DNA of 32,676 nucleotides from Heminiphilus faecis (GCF_008728965.1 NZ_VSMC01000031.1:1-32676), one strand, 5' to 3'. Shown: positions 7,914 to 20,373, counted from the first letter of the stretch. Translations and numbers: made by a program. The notes: generated by a model from the sequence alone, not told the origin.

Positions 7914-9506
7914 TCAACACACTACCGTATCCATAAAATCCTTATCGAACATGTCTTTTGATATGGCTTTGGCACGGACCTTGGCCTTATATGCATATAT
8001 AGTATTGATTGAATAGCACAGAAAATCGGCAATATAGTTGCAATCATCTATTCCCAGCCTGAAAAAGGCATATATACGCAGTTCGGTGGGCAGTTTGCAA
8101 TCAGTGGGTTCGGGATAGCGCTCCTCCTCGCGAAGCAGGCTGTTAAGACGCTCTATAAAGTCAGGATAGAGCCCGAGAAAAGCCTTGTCAAATATCGACA
8201 GGACTTCCCTGCGTTGCTCTTCTATAATCCTGCCCGAACGGGTGTAGTCATACAGCTGTTCCACCTGATTGGCCGAAATCTTACGTCCTACAAGGCGGCA
8301 AAGACTGTTAAGGCGTCGCGAAGTGGACACACATAATTCGAGGAAGTTTTTAACATAGGCCAAACGCGCCCTGTCGGCACCCTCGGCTTTATGGCGTTCG
8401 GCTTTCAACCGGCGCAGTCCATAGCGATAACGCAACAGCTCAACGCATATCACAGCCATCAACGCCAGCGATATGCCCGCGATAATCCACACAAGCCGCT
8501 CATTATGACGCATCTTTTCGTTGTAACTCCGATCCATCAGCGACATTGACTTCAACATAACATGGGCATCGGCGTGAGTGGCACCCAATGTAGCGTTTTC
8601 CAATGCGGCCGACATATAACCGTGGGCACGGTCTATATCGCCCGACTCATAAAGCGAGTGGCCTACACGCTGAAGAGCCGTACCCTGAGGCATGACACAT
8701 TTAAGCTGCGATATAGCGGCCCTGACAAGATAGTACAGCTGCTCACGATTACGTCCTTTTCTACCATAAGCTTCCGCTATAACAATTGAAAGCGATGCAA
8801 AATCCGGGTCTTTCTCTTCTATACGTTCCAATACCTCCACTCCGGCGGTATAAGCCGCCACATAATTTCCGAGATCAAAATAATTCATGGCCTCGGCAAC
8901 TTCATATTCACAATCTCCGGCATTAAAATAAAGCATATATTTACGGCGGGCGTCAACGGCAAGCGTCTTATATCTGTCAGATATCTCCGGCACCTCAAAA
9001 TAGCGCCGGGCAATCTGTGCATATATATTCTGGCTTGCTTTAAGGTACTCACTCCGCATGGCCTCCGGTATTGCATCTATATTATAATAAGCCAACGCGT
9101 CCACAGCCTCTTTTATAAAACCTCGAGAGGGCAATAATGTGAGAAAGCCGAAAAGAAGGCGGCACTCGGCAGTATCGTCAGGTTCTATACTTTTGCCTAT
9201 GGCCTTGCGGGTATAAATTATGGCCGAATCAGGATAAAGATATCTACACAGCCGGCTCATCTCCACGTAATCGCGACGCATGACCGAGTCCCGCGACGCC
9301 ATGACATGACGCATACTGTCAACCCTTGATATACCTGCACGGCAACTACGGGCAAAATTTAACACTTCGGCATCAAGCCGCATAAGCTGCTCGTCAATAT
9401 GGCTATCGTCAACCACCAGCGGCAACTTCACAGCCGAAGCCCGAGTTTCAGGCACAGCGGCCAATATGCACCAAAGGCATATGCCAATCTTCAATAATAC
9501 ATTCAC
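7914..9506 (-). CDS. Membrane-bound TPR regulator with C-terminal HTH (DUF6377-like), copy 2
   Basis: The protein has 530 residues. A signal peptide or N-terminal helix (1-24) is followed by a helical TPR-like region of about 310 residues. That region contains DFASLSIVIAEAYGRKGRNR and LQRVGHSLYESGDIDRAHGY. One transmembrane helix (338-360, RLVWIIAGISLALMAVICVE) leads to a cytoplasmic coiled region. The last ~60 residues, LRIYAFFRLGIDDCNYIADF followed by LCYSINTIYAYKAKVRAKA, look like a LuxR-type helix-turn-helix. Proteins of this layout are common in Bacteroidetes and, as I recall, annotated DUF6377. It is a clear paralog of the upstream neighbour (26-base gap). Topology implies that a periplasmic TPR domain controls a membrane-tethered DNA-binding domain. 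The target is unknown. Confidence 0.8.
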   Translation of the reverse strand: MNVLLKIGICLWCILAAVPETRASAVKLPLVVDDSHIDEQLMRLDAEVLNFARSCRAGISRVDSMRHVMASRDSVMRRDYVEMSRLCRYLYPDSAIIYTRKAIGKSIEPDDTAECRLLFGFLTLLPSRGFIKEAVDALAYYNIDAIPEAMRSEYLKASQNIYAQIARRYFEVPEISDRYKTLAVDARRKYMLYFNAGDCEYEVAEAMNYFDLGNYVAAYTAGVEVLERIEEKDPDFASLSIVIAEAYGRKGRNREQLYYLVRAAISQLKCVMPQGTALQRVGHSLYESGDIDRAHGYMSAALENATLGATHADAHVMLKSMSLMDRSYNEKMRHNERLVWIIAGISLALMAVICVELLRYRYGLRRLKAERHKAEGADRARLAYVKNFLELCVSTSRRLNSLCRLVGRKISANQVEQLYDYTRSGRIIEEQRREVLSIFDKAFLGLYPDFIERLNSLLREEERYPEPTDCKLPTELRIYAFFRLGIDDCNYIADFLCYSINTIYAYKAKVRAKAISKDMFDKDFMDTVVC

Positions 9507-9531
9507 AGGATAAGGTTTTTATATGTCAGGG

Positions 9532-11130
9532 TCAGGCGATATGCCCGATCATCATTACATCTCGTTCAAAATTGTCACGGTCCACAGCTCTGTTCTTAAG
9601 ACGGTTGCGATAAGCATAGATGGTGTGTACCGAATAGTTAAGCACCTGCGCTATGCGTGTGCTCTCCTCAACTCCGAGCCGCATAAACGCAAGTATGCGC
9701 AGATCGGTATTGAGGAGCTCGCCCTCCTTAAGCACTATCTGCGCGTCAGAACGCATAAGGCCGTTGACCTCGTCGACAAATGTGGGATATATATGAAGGA
9801 AAGCCCGGTCAAAGGTGTCATAGAACTCCTGACTCTGTTCTTCAACAAACTTTCCCGACTTGGTCATCTTATACAATTCATCGGTATGTCCGGTTGATAT
9901 CTTTCTCGCGGCTATTTTACAGAATTGATTGAGCTTGTTCATGTATATGGTACACAGGTTCAGGAACTGGCTCATATACATCTCCTTGATATGATTGGCG
10001 CCGGCAAGTACATGTTGTAGTTCTTTCATCATCCTCATTTCAGCACGCAACTTAAACAACGCCACGACAAGAGCCACCATAAGCAGCGCCATAAAACCAA
10101 TTGCAATATAAAGCCATCGCCGGTTTTCGGCAAGCACCTCGCGATGCGCGTCAGCTATCACCGGCAAGGCTTCGGATGTCTGCAACATTCTCATCGAGGC
10201 GTTGCAGTCGACGGCATAGTGCATCGCCACATCCAAGTACTCATATGCTTTTGTTATCTCATGCCGGTCATACAACGCCATGCCCAGTTCCTGCAATGAC
10301 ACCACCTCACGTGTAGCCGATTTGATATCGGATACCGCCGACCGGGCAAGATAATACAGCTGCTCGTCGGCATTGCCCCTCGACTCGGCTATACGGCCCA
10401 ATATACTCGATGCCCGCGCCGCCACATTAGTATCATGAGGCACCCTGTCAAGCAACTCAAGCAATACAGCTTTAGCCTCGGAAGGGTGTCCTGTAAGAAA
10501 AAAGTATTCTCCTTGATTCAAAAGATACCTGTCAGAGGTCACAGGAAGGAGCTCCAGCAGTATGCGCTGTTGCTCTATCGACTTGTCAAGCCAATATTTG
10601 TATTCATCAGGGTAATTTATAAAAAACGACGACTGATAGCTATATAGCTGACGCCCGGCTTCAAGTGCCGCCATGCGGAGTGCAGGCTCAAGGCTGTCGA
10701 CAGGTATTTCCTCATATTCGTTGACTGCTTTTGTTCCTAAACCGACCAAAGGCAATCCGGCGATACGCTTCAGCTTGAACTTCATGGCCATGTCACGATC
10801 TCCGAAATCAAGTGCAAGCGCCTCGCCACGGCTGTAATTGACAAGCGCCGAGTCGGTAAGATAACCGCTGTACAAGTCGCCAAGCTCCATTATATATGAC
10901 AAAGTCATAGGGTCGACCCGGTCGCGACAGGAGCCCACAATCGAAGTGAGCGAGTCAATGCACGCTTCGCGCCGCGACAGGTACACACCTCGCCGCGACA
11001 TCTCGACATCCAGAGTGTCAAGCATCACCGATGCGGTACGGGCATCTATTTTCACATTGCCCCAAGCAGCCGGCGAAACAATAGCCAGCGCCATGACCGG
11101 AATAAGAAGCAGACCTATGATTTTTTGCAT
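9532..11130 (-). CDS. Membrane-bound TPR regulator with C-terminal HTH (DUF6377-like), copy 1
   Basis: The protein has 532 residues with the same architecture as the next gene: signal sequence (MQKIIGLLLIPVMALAIVSP), periplasmic TPR-like helices (SSILGRIAESRGNADEQLYY; LQELGMALYDRHEITKAYEY), and a transmembrane helix near 338-362 (WLYIAIGFMALLMVALVVAL). The cytoplasmic segment carries NLCTIYMNKLNQFCKIAARKI, and the C-terminal HTH reads LRILAFMRLGVEESTRIAQV then LNYSVHTIYAYRNRLKNRA. Residues aligned with copy 2 in this HTH include L-RI-AF-RLG and YS-(V/I)-TIYAY. It is first in a two-gene operon with a good promoter at 11215-11246 and an ~80-base leader, divergent from an AraC gene. Confidence 0.8.
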   Translation of the reverse strand: MQKIIGLLLIPVMALAIVSPAAWGNVKIDARTASVMLDTLDVEMSRRGVYLSRREACIDSLTSIVGSCRDRVDPMTLSYIMELGDLYSGYLTDSALVNYSRGEALALDFGDRDMAMKFKLKRIAGLPLVGLGTKAVNEYEEIPVDSLEPALRMAALEAGRQLYSYQSSFFINYPDEYKYWLDKSIEQQRILLELLPVTSDRYLLNQGEYFFLTGHPSEAKAVLLELLDRVPHDTNVAARASSILGRIAESRGNADEQLYYLARSAVSDIKSATREVVSLQELGMALYDRHEITKAYEYLDVAMHYAVDCNASMRMLQTSEALPVIADAHREVLAENRRWLYIAIGFMALLMVALVVALFKLRAEMRMMKELQHVLAGANHIKEMYMSQFLNLCTIYMNKLNQFCKIAARKISTGHTDELYKMTKSGKFVEEQSQEFYDTFDRAFLHIYPTFVDEVNGLMRSDAQIVLKEGELLNTDLRILAFMRLGVEESTRIAQVLNYSVHTIYAYRNRLKNRAVDRDNFERDVMMIGHIA

Positions 11131-11214
11131 GCAAGAAAAGTTATCGGCTTGTAAATATAGTAATTAATACTGTATCTGCGCTCAATTTATGCATTATTTA
11201 TCATTAATTTAAAA

Positions 11215-11246
11215 CAAATGTAACCCAGACAGCGATAATCGACAAA
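11215..11246 (-). promoter_or_regulatory. Promoter of the tandem TPR-HTH regulator operon
   Basis: The minus strand carries TTTG (11243-11246), a 20-base spacer, and TACATTTG (11215-11222). Both boxes match the Bacteroidetes consensus perfectly. It lies back to back with the AraC promoter, so the 163-base gap may be a shared control region. Confidence 0.72.
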
Positions 11247-11274
11247 AACAGCACAATATTTGGTCGTATTTTCC

Positions 11275-11282
11275 TATATTTG
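11275..11282 (+). promoter_or_regulatory. -7 box of the AraC-type regulator gene
   Basis: TATATTTG matches TAnnTTTG and lies 11 bases before the first ATG (11294) and 20 before the second (11303). The nearest TTTG (11259-11262) is only 12 bases upstream, so the -33 element is weak or absent. That might indicate activator dependence. Confidence 0.5.
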
Positions 11283-11293
11283 CATCCTAAACA

Positions 11294-12181
11294 ATGACAG
11301 ACATGGCCGACATTAACGAAGACATATCCATAAACCGGGCCGCGCTCGGTGCCTACATAGACCACATAGCGGTGTTTGACAGGCTTGAAGAAATCAAACC
11401 GTTGTCATTACCGGTCAAGGTTGACTTCATATTGTCAATACTATGTGAACACGGCACACTTACCATTGACTACGACTCCACTTCATGCCATCTTACCGAG
11501 CGGTCACTGATGGTGATGCGTCCCGGACATACACTTAAGTCCTACTCGGCATCGTCCGATTTTAAGGGGCATATGATAGTAGTGAGCACAAAACTCCTCG
11601 GCAACACAATACCGGCGCTATCGAAAGTCATACCGTGTCTTGTGCAGTTCAAAGATAATCCGGCCATAAAACTCACGCCGGAAGAGGTAGCCGGACAGAC
11701 CGGACTAAGAGCTCTGCTACGCAACAAAACCTCGGTCAAGAATCATCCTTATTGCGACGACGTAGTACGTTCACTTCTTGAAGCCATGTTTTACGAGACG
11801 CTCGGGCTATACTCTACCTACACCCCCTCGCTCAGCAACCCGATATCAATGAAACGCCGCGACGAACTCCTATACCGCTTCATCCAAGCGGTAGAAAAGC
11901 ATTACGCCACAGAGCGTTCTGTAGCTTTTTATGCCGATATGCTATGTGTGACGCCCAAGCACCTGTCGGCCACCATAAAGGAGACAAGCGGCCGCACAGC
12001 CGGCGAGTGGATAGACTCTTACGTCATAATCGAAGCCAAGACACTGCTGCGCAACACCGGACTCACCATACAGGAAGTAAGCGCCAAACTTAATTTCAGC
12101 AACCAGTCGTTTTTCGGCAAATACTTCAAGCACATCACCGGCATATCGCCACGGCGCTACCGAAGTTCGCTGGAGCCCTGA
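11294..12181 (+). CDS. AraC-family transcriptional regulator
   Basis: The protein has 295 residues. The C-terminal ~100 residues form the double HTH of AraC/XylS: RSVAFYADMLCVTPKHLSAT for the first helix pair, then LTIQEVSAKLNFSNQSFFGK, and the signature YFKHITGISPRRYR. The N-terminal ~180 residues are a cupin-like sensing domain (e.g. LTERSLMVMRPGHTLKSYSA). The ligand is unknown. It is divergent from the tandem TPR-HTH regulators and separated from the permease gene by 58 bases with its own promoter. An alternative start at 11303 would shorten it by three residues and cannot be excluded given the short leader. Confidence 0.93.
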   Translation: MTDMADINEDISINRAALGAYIDHIAVFDRLEEIKPLSLPVKVDFILSILCEHGTLTIDYDSTSCHLTERSLMVMRPGHTLKSYSASSDFKGHMIVVSTKLLGNTIPALSKVIPCLVQFKDNPAIKLTPEEVAGQTGLRALLRNKTSVKNHPYCDDVVRSLLEAMFYETLGLYSTYTPSLSNPISMKRRDELLYRFIQAVEKHYATERSVAFYADMLCVTPKHLSATIKETSGRTAGEWIDSYVIIEAKTLLRNTGLTIQEVSAKLNFSNQSFFGKYFKHITGISPRRYRSSLEP

Positions 12182-12184
12182 ACG

Positions 12185-12216
12185 CTTGCGTGAATTATAT
12201 AATTATTGTAACTTTG
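12185..12216 (+). promoter_or_regulatory. Promoter of the permease-ribBA operon
   Basis: CTTG (12185-12188), a 20-base spacer and TAACTTTG (12209-12216) form a near-consensus promoter 23 bases before the permease ATG. Confidence 0.65.
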
Positions 12217-12239
12217 TGAGTTGAAAATCAATAAATGCG

Positions 12240-14168
12240 ATGCTAAAAATAAAGCGGCTATATCTGTTTATGCTGCAGAGCTTTCTGCCTCTGTTTCTGA
12301 TGACATTCTTCATATGTCTCTTCATAGTCCTGATGCAGTTTCTGTGGCGCTACATTGACGACCTTGTAGGCAAGGGACTGGAAATGAGCGTAATCGGTGA
12401 GCTGTTTTTTTATGCCGCCCTCACCATGGTGCCTATGGCACTGCCGCTGGCTGTGCTGCTGGCCTCGCTCATGACATTCGGCAATCTCGGCGAGCAGTTT
12501 GAGCTCACCGCCATGAAAGCCTCGGGAGTATCGCTCATAAAATCCATGCGCCCGCTTATTGTGCTTATGGTATTTGTGGCCATAGGCGCGTTTTTCTTCC
12601 AGAACAACGTACTGCCTATAGCGCAGACCAAAATGTGGACCCTGCTCTACTCGATGCGTCAGAAGTCGCCCGAGCTCGACATTCCCGAAGGGGTGTTCTA
12701 CGACCAGATACCGGGATTCAATCTTTTTGTAAAAGAGAAAGATCAGGAAACAGGTGTGCTGCGCGAACTCCTTATATATAATGTGAACCGCGGTTCAGAC
12801 AACGCCACCATCATATACGCCGACTCCGGCAAGATGAGCATGACCGATGACAAAAGCCATCTGTTTCTGAAACTATGGAACGGTGAACAGTTTGAAAACT
12901 TACGCGAGCAGACCGGCATATCCACCTCCAATGTGCCGTATAGACGGGAGTCGTTTGATGACAAGGAAGTGCTTATAAAATTTGACGCCAATTTCAACCG
13001 CATGGACGAAAGCGGCATGCGCAACCAGTATGTAGGCAAAAATATCGACGAACTTCAGGCAACTATCGACTCAGTCAACATACGCGTCGACAGCATAGGC
13101 GACGTATATGGCAAAGCCATAAAAGAGATGCCCTACTTCGGCATACAATATTACACCTCGGAATATACCGACAGCGGCCGCGTAACGATGAAACAACCGG
13201 AGATAGCGCTTGCCGCCCCGGTCAACGTCGACTCCATATTCCGCGGCAGCAATCCGTCGCTTACAAAGTCATATCTGAATCAGGCCCTGACCAAGGCCCG
13301 GCGCATACATCAGGACTACGAGTTCAAGTCGCTTGCCATGAACGACGACCGCCGTACCATAAGGCGCCACTCGATCGAGCTTGTCAAGAAGTTTACACTC
13401 TCGGTGGCGTGCCTCGTATTTTTCTTCATAGGAGCACCGCTCGGGGCCATAATACGCAAAGGAGGCCTCGGCATGCCGCTTGTCATATCGGTATTTCTTT
13501 TTATCATATATTATATAATCGACAACTCGGGCTACAAGATGGCGCGCGAAGGTCATATCGAAGTATGGGAAGGCATGTGGCTGTCGACATTTGTCCTGCT
13601 GCCGTTAGGCATATTCTTCACCTACAAGGCCGTCAACGACTCCGCAGTGTTCAACAAAGACGCCTACGTCAACTTCTTCCGCCGTATATTCGGCAAGAGC
13701 GAGACTCGACATCTCGAAGTCAAAGAAGTGGTCATGAACGAGGTGGAGCTGCCGGTGGCTTTTGAACGCATCGACGCACTGTCGGCAAAGTGCGCAGCAT
13801 TCGCAGAGCGGTATAAAGCGCCCATGTCATATATAAAATACTGGACCGAGGGCTACGACAAGACCGAGATAAAAGACATAATGAGCCGGCTTGAACAGAC
13901 AGTCGACTATATGTCCAATTCCCGCAACCGCATAATAATATTGAAGCTCATGGAATTGCCCGTACTCAGAAACCTATGGCTATATAATCCGGCAGGCACA
14001 GGTTGGGTGGCATGGGCATTCATAATACTTTTCCCCGTAGGGTTGCCTCTTTACCTGATAGGCCTCAGATGTCAGCGCAAATTCAAAGAAGAACTCGAGC
14101 ATATCGTCACTACCGACAATGAACTTATAGCGCTTCTGAAGGTTAACACTGATGATATAAACGAATAA
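12240..14168 (+). CDS. LptF/LptG (YjgP/YjgQ)-family LPS export permease
   Basis: The protein has 642 residues. The N-terminus has the family pattern: helix 1 (LFMLQSFLPLFLMTFFICLFIVLM), then ALTMVPMALPLAVLLASLM, followed by the cytoplasmic coupling segment FELTAMKASGVSLIKSMRPL. A long extracytoplasmic domain (beta-jellyroll in LptF/G; PEGVFYDQIPGFNLFVKEKD) runs from about 130 to 370. Further helices follow (LACLVFF-type at ~392 and VISVFLFIIYYIIDNSGYKM). The extra C-terminal ~170 residues with another hydrophobic stretch (WVAWAFIILFPVGLPLYLIG) make it longer than proteobacterial LptF or LptG (~360), as is usual in Bacteroidetes. It would form the inner-membrane channel of the Lpt ABC exporter, with LptB elsewhere. 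Whether it acts as LptF or LptG is undecided. ribBA follows after 17 bases. Confidence 0.9.
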   Translation: MLKIKRLYLFMLQSFLPLFLMTFFICLFIVLMQFLWRYIDDLVGKGLEMSVIGELFFYAALTMVPMALPLAVLLASLMTFGNLGEQFELTAMKASGVSLIKSMRPLIVLMVFVAIGAFFFQNNVLPIAQTKMWTLLYSMRQKSPELDIPEGVFYDQIPGFNLFVKEKDQETGVLRELLIYNVNRGSDNATIIYADSGKMSMTDDKSHLFLKLWNGEQFENLREQTGISTSNVPYRRESFDDKEVLIKFDANFNRMDESGMRNQYVGKNIDELQATIDSVNIRVDSIGDVYGKAIKEMPYFGIQYYTSEYTDSGRVTMKQPEIALAAPVNVDSIFRGSNPSLTKSYLNQALTKARRIHQDYEFKSLAMNDDRRTIRRHSIELVKKFTLSVACLVFFFIGAPLGAIIRKGGLGMPLVISVFLFIIYYIIDNSGYKMAREGHIEVWEGMWLSTFVLLPLGIFFTYKAVNDSAVFNKDAYVNFFRRIFGKSETRHLEVKEVVMNEVELPVAFERIDALSAKCAAFAERYKAPMSYIKYWTEGYDKTEIKDIMSRLEQTVDYMSNSRNRIIILKLMELPVLRNLWLYNPAGTGWVAWAFIILFPVGLPLYLIGLRCQRKFKEELEHIVTTDNELIALLKVNTDDINE

Positions 14169-14185
14169 GACAAAACACCTGATTT

Positions 14186-15397
14186 ATGGAAGAAATAAAA
14201 CTGGATTCAATCAACGATGCAATAAACGACTTCAAAGAAGGGAAATTTGTAATTGTGGTGGACGATGAGAGCCGTGAAAACGAAGGCGATCTTATTGTTG
14301 CCGCAGAAAAGATAACCCCCGAACAAGTCAACTTCATGTTGAAAAACGCCCGCGGAGTGCTGTGTGTGCCTCTCACCATATCGCGCTGCAAGGAACTGCA
14401 ACTGCCTCATCAGGTCGACAACAACACCTCGATGCTCGGCACTCCGTTTACGGTGACCGTCGACAAACTCGACGGATGCACCACCGGCGTAAGCATCGAA
14501 GACCGCGCCGCCACGATAAGAGCCCTCGCCGACCCGACATCGGTAGCGGAGACTTTTGGCCGGCCCGGACATATAAACCCGTTATACGCACAGGATAAAG
14601 GCGTGCTTAAGCGTGCAGGCCACACAGAAGCGGCCGTCGATCTGGCCCGTCTTGCAGGCCTTCAGCCGGCATCGGCTCTGATGGAAATCATGAGTGAAGA
14701 CGGCTCTATGGCGCGCCTGCCCGAATTGCGCCGCCTTGCCGACGAATGGGGTCTAAGACTCATATCCATAAAGGACCTTATCTCTTACCGGCTGTCAATG
14801 GAGTCGCTTGTCGAGCAGGGTGTCGAAGTAGACATGCCGACAAAATACGGACACTTCCGGCTCATACCGTTTCGTCAGACCAGCAACGGTCTTGAACACA
14901 TAGCCATAATAAAAGGCGACATAAAGGGCTCCGACGATCCGGCTCTCGTGCGCGTACACTCTTCATGCGCTACCGGCGACATATTCGGGTCACATAGATG
15001 CGACTGCGGCGACCAGCTCCACAAAGCGCTCGAAATGATAGAGAAAGAGGGACGCGGCGCAGTCATATATCTGAATCAGGAGGGACGCGGAATAGGCCTG
15101 ATGGAAAAAATGAGAGCATACAAGCTTCAGGAAGGCGGCATGGACACCGTAGATGCCAACATATGCCTCGGGCATCTTGCCGACGAACGCGACTACGGCG
15201 TTGGCGCACAGATACTCCGCGCCATAGGCATAAAGAAAATGCGGCTCATGACCAATAATCCGGTAAAGCGTGTAGGTCTTGAAGCGTACGGACTCGAGAT
15301 TACAGAAAATGTGCCCATCGAAGTAAAGCCTAACGTATACAATCTACGTTATATGCGCACTAAAAAAGAGCGCATGGGACACGACCTCCACATGTGA
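14186..15397 (+). CDS. ribBA: Bifunctional 3,4-dihydroxy-2-butanone-4-phosphate synthase / GTP cyclohydrolase II
   Basis: The protein has 403 residues with both halves intact. The RibB half (1-~205) carries [20 protein letters not shown] and [17 protein letters not shown]. The RibA half carries the zinc site [31 protein letters not shown] and [15 protein letters not shown]. It turns ribulose 5-phosphate and GTP into the two precursors of riboflavin, in the cytoplasm. It follows the permease gene by 17 bases, so it is probably co-transcribed from 12185-12216. There is no space for an FMN riboswitch, so riboflavin feedback at this locus is unlikely by that route. Confidence 0.97.
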   Translation: MEEIKLDSINDAINDFKEGKFVIVVDDESRENEGDLIVAAEKITPEQVNFMLKNARGVLCVPLTISRCKELQLPHQVDNNTSMLGTPFTVTVDKLDGCTTGVSIEDRAATIRALADPTSVAETFGRPGHINPLYAQDKGVLKRAGHTEAAVDLARLAGLQPASALMEIMSEDGSMARLPELRRLADEWGLRLISIKDLISYRLSMESLVEQGVEVDMPTKYGHFRLIPFRQTSNGLEHIAIIKGDIKGSDDPALVRVHSSCATGDIFGSHRCDCGDQLHKALEMIEKEGRGAVIYLNQEGRGIGLMEKMRAYKLQEGGMDTVDANICLGHLADERDYGVGAQILRAIGIKKMRLMTNNPVKRVGLEAYGLEITENVPIEVKPNVYNLRYMRTKKERMGHDLHM

Positions 15398-15456
15398 TAC
15401 TTATTTAACTTTTTACAACACTTTTCGGTGGTGTAGCCGATTTTTCACGCCAAAAC

Positions 15457-15488
15457 TTCGTTTATTTACTTAATTTTACTTAATTTTG
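15457..15488 (+). promoter_or_regulatory. Promoter of the outer-membrane beta-barrel gene
   Basis: TTCG (15457-15460), a 20-base spacer and TAATTTTG (15481-15488). The -7 box is perfect and the -33 box has one mismatch. The leader is about 30 bases. Confidence 0.6.
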
Positions 15489-15522
15489 CCAAACATTAAC
15501 CAACCTAAGTAATATTTAGAAT

Positions 15523-16062
15523 ATGAAAAAGTTATTTGTTTTAGCAGTTGTCGCAGTTATGGCACTTGGTGCTTCTGCACAGAATTGGTATGTAGGCGGA
15601 GCTTTCGGTTACGCACACCAGACAGTAGAAACCGACATTGACGGAACCAATGTAGAAGTAAAATCGGACATATTCACCATCGCTCCCGAATTGGGCTACA
15701 ACATCAATGAGACTTGGGCTATCGGCGCCACCCTCAACTACACTTGGGCAAAGGACGCATACAATCGCTTTTCAATCAGCCCCTATGCACGTTACACATT
15801 CTTCCGTACCGACAACAATCTCATAAGCCTCTTCGTTGACGGCGGAGCCGGCCTCGGTTACCTCAAGCCCGATGAAGGCGACTCTAAATGCACTTGGGAA
15901 ATCGGCTTCAAGCCGGGTTTCGCAGTGAACCTCAACGAGAAGTTCAGCCTCGTGGCTCATGTAGGTTTCTTGGGTTATCAGGATCTTAAAGAAGCCGGCA
16001 AGACATATGGAGTCAGTCTCAGCGGCAATGACATAACATTCGGCTTCTACTACAATTTCTAA
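15523..16062 (+). CDS. Small outer-membrane beta-barrel protein (porin/OmpA-barrel type)
   Basis: The protein has 179 residues. A textbook signal peptide (MKKLFVLAVVAVMALGASA, cleaved before QNWYVGG) is followed by alternating amphipathic strands. Examples are WYVGGAFGYAHQTVE, ELGYNINETWAIGATLNYTW and ISPYARYTFFRTDNN. It ends in the aromatic FGFYYNF with C-terminal Phe, the BAM recognition signal. This fits an eight-stranded barrel of the OmpX/OmpW/OMP_b-brl class. There is no peptidoglycan-binding domain. Its function (structural, adhesion or small pore) cannot be told. It is monocistronic, with promoter at 15457-15488 and terminator at 16098-16129. Codon use is plainer than its neighbours', consistent with strong expression. 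Confidence 0.88.
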   Translation: MKKLFVLAVVAVMALGASAQNWYVGGAFGYAHQTVETDIDGTNVEVKSDIFTIAPELGYNINETWAIGATLNYTWAKDAYNRFSISPYARYTFFRTDNNLISLFVDGGAGLGYLKPDEGDSKCTWEIGFKPGFAVNLNEKFSLVAHVGFLGYQDLKEAGKTYGVSLSGNDITFGFYYNF

Positions 16063-16097
16063 AATAAGCGTTTAGAAATTTAAGTTTGTTAAATACA

Positions 16098-16129
16098 ACG
16101 AGGGCGTCATAAACCGATGACGCCCTCGT
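16098..16129 (+). terminator. Rho-independent terminator after the beta-barrel gene
   Basis: A perfect 13-bp GC-rich stem (ACGAGGGCGTCAT at 16098-16110 with 16117-16129) with a 6-base loop is followed by GTGTTATTAT. The T tract is weak, but the stem is strong and correctly placed 35 bases after the stop. Confidence 0.8.
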
Positions 16130-16160
16130 GTGTTATTATATACAGTGTACAAAAACAAAG

Positions 16161-16212
16161 TGACAAATTGTCAACCGACATGTCATCTAATCGTTTTGGC
16201 ACAGTATATGCT
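16161..16212 (+). promoter_or_regulatory. Control region upstream of groESL (dyads and candidate promoters)
   Basis: Two dyads are visible: TGACAAATTGTCA (16161-16173, 6-bp arms) and GACATGTC (16177-16184). A possible housekeeping promoter is ATTG (16167-16170), a 20-base spacer and TCGTTTTG (16191-16198). An overlapping sigma-54-like element reads TGGCAC (16197-16202) with GC at 16210-16211, at the canonical 10-base GG-to-GC spacing and with ATGCT instead of TTGCT. No CIRCE element is present. Which signal is used is not decidable from sequence. Confidence 0.4.
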
Positions 16213-16284
16213 ATATTAAACACACGGAGACATGACAAACATAATCCAAAATCATATAACTAACAATATTAAACAACAATCACT

Positions 16285-16560
16285 ATGACAATCAAACCAT
16301 TAGCTGACAGAGTGTTGATCAAGCCCACTCCTGCTGAGGAAAAGACCCTTTCGGGCATCATCATCCCCGACTCCGCAAAAGAGAAACCCTTGCGCGGCAC
16401 AGTGCTCGCCGTAGGCAACGGCACCAAGGACGAAGAGATGATTGTTAAGGAAAACGACATCGTGATGTTTGGCAAATATGCCGGAACCGAAATAGAGATT
16501 GACGGTGAGAAACTTCTCATCATGCGTCAATCTGACATTCTGGCTGTCGTAAACGAATAA
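16285..16560 (+). CDS. groES: Co-chaperonin GroES
   Basis: The 91-residue protein has the usual family length. It begins [20 protein letters not shown] and contains the mobile loop [18 protein letters not shown] (residues ~18-35). It caps GroEL as a heptameric lid in the cytoplasm. It is the first gene of groESL, 24 bases before groEL, after a 155-base gap holding two dyad elements. Confidence 0.97.
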   Translation: MTIKPLADRVLIKPTPAEEKTLSGIIIPDSAKEKPLRGTVLAVGNGTKDEEMIVKENDIVMFGKYAGTEIEIDGEKLLIMRQSDILAVVNE

Positions 16561-18222
<1,662 letters not shown>

Positions 18223-18246
18223 TAAAAAACTCATATCGTATATCAT

Positions 18247-18278
18247 ACAGGATGCGGCTCGTGTCGCATCCTGTTTTT
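18247..18278 (+). terminator. Rho-independent terminator after groEL
   Basis: A 10-bp stem, ACAGGATGCG (18247-18256) with CGCATCCTGT (18265-18274), with an 8-base loop, runs into TTTTTCTTT. Confidence 0.88.
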
Positions 18279-18326
18279 CTTTATACTTTTCTTTACGCGA
18301 CCGGAATAAATATTACGCCGATTGAT

Positions 18327-18334
18327 TATCTTTG
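18327..18334 (+). promoter_or_regulatory. -7 box of the ligA operon
   Basis: TATCTTTG matches TAnnTTTG, 19 bases before the ligA ATG. The -33 region is poor. Confidence 0.55.
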
Positions 18335-18347
18335 TAATCTAAAATAA

Positions 18348-20372
<2,025 letters not shown>

Positions 20373-20373
20373 T

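Noticed and set aside
7816-7920. Upstream extension of the nitroreductase frame (35 codons)
   Set aside because: The extra residues have no family resemblance and overlap the regulator gene; the ATG at 7813-7815 gives the standard N-terminus.
13409-13765. 118-codon frame inside the LptF/LptG-type permease gene
   Set aside because: It is out of frame with a clear membrane protein, rich in Arg/His as usual for shadow frames.
14169-14185. FMN riboswitch before ribBA
   Set aside because: Only 17 bases separate ribBA from the permease gene, far too few for an RFN element.
16130-16284. CIRCE element for HrcA upstream of groES
   Set aside because: The TTAGCACTC and GAGTGCTAA arms are absent; other dyads are reported instead.
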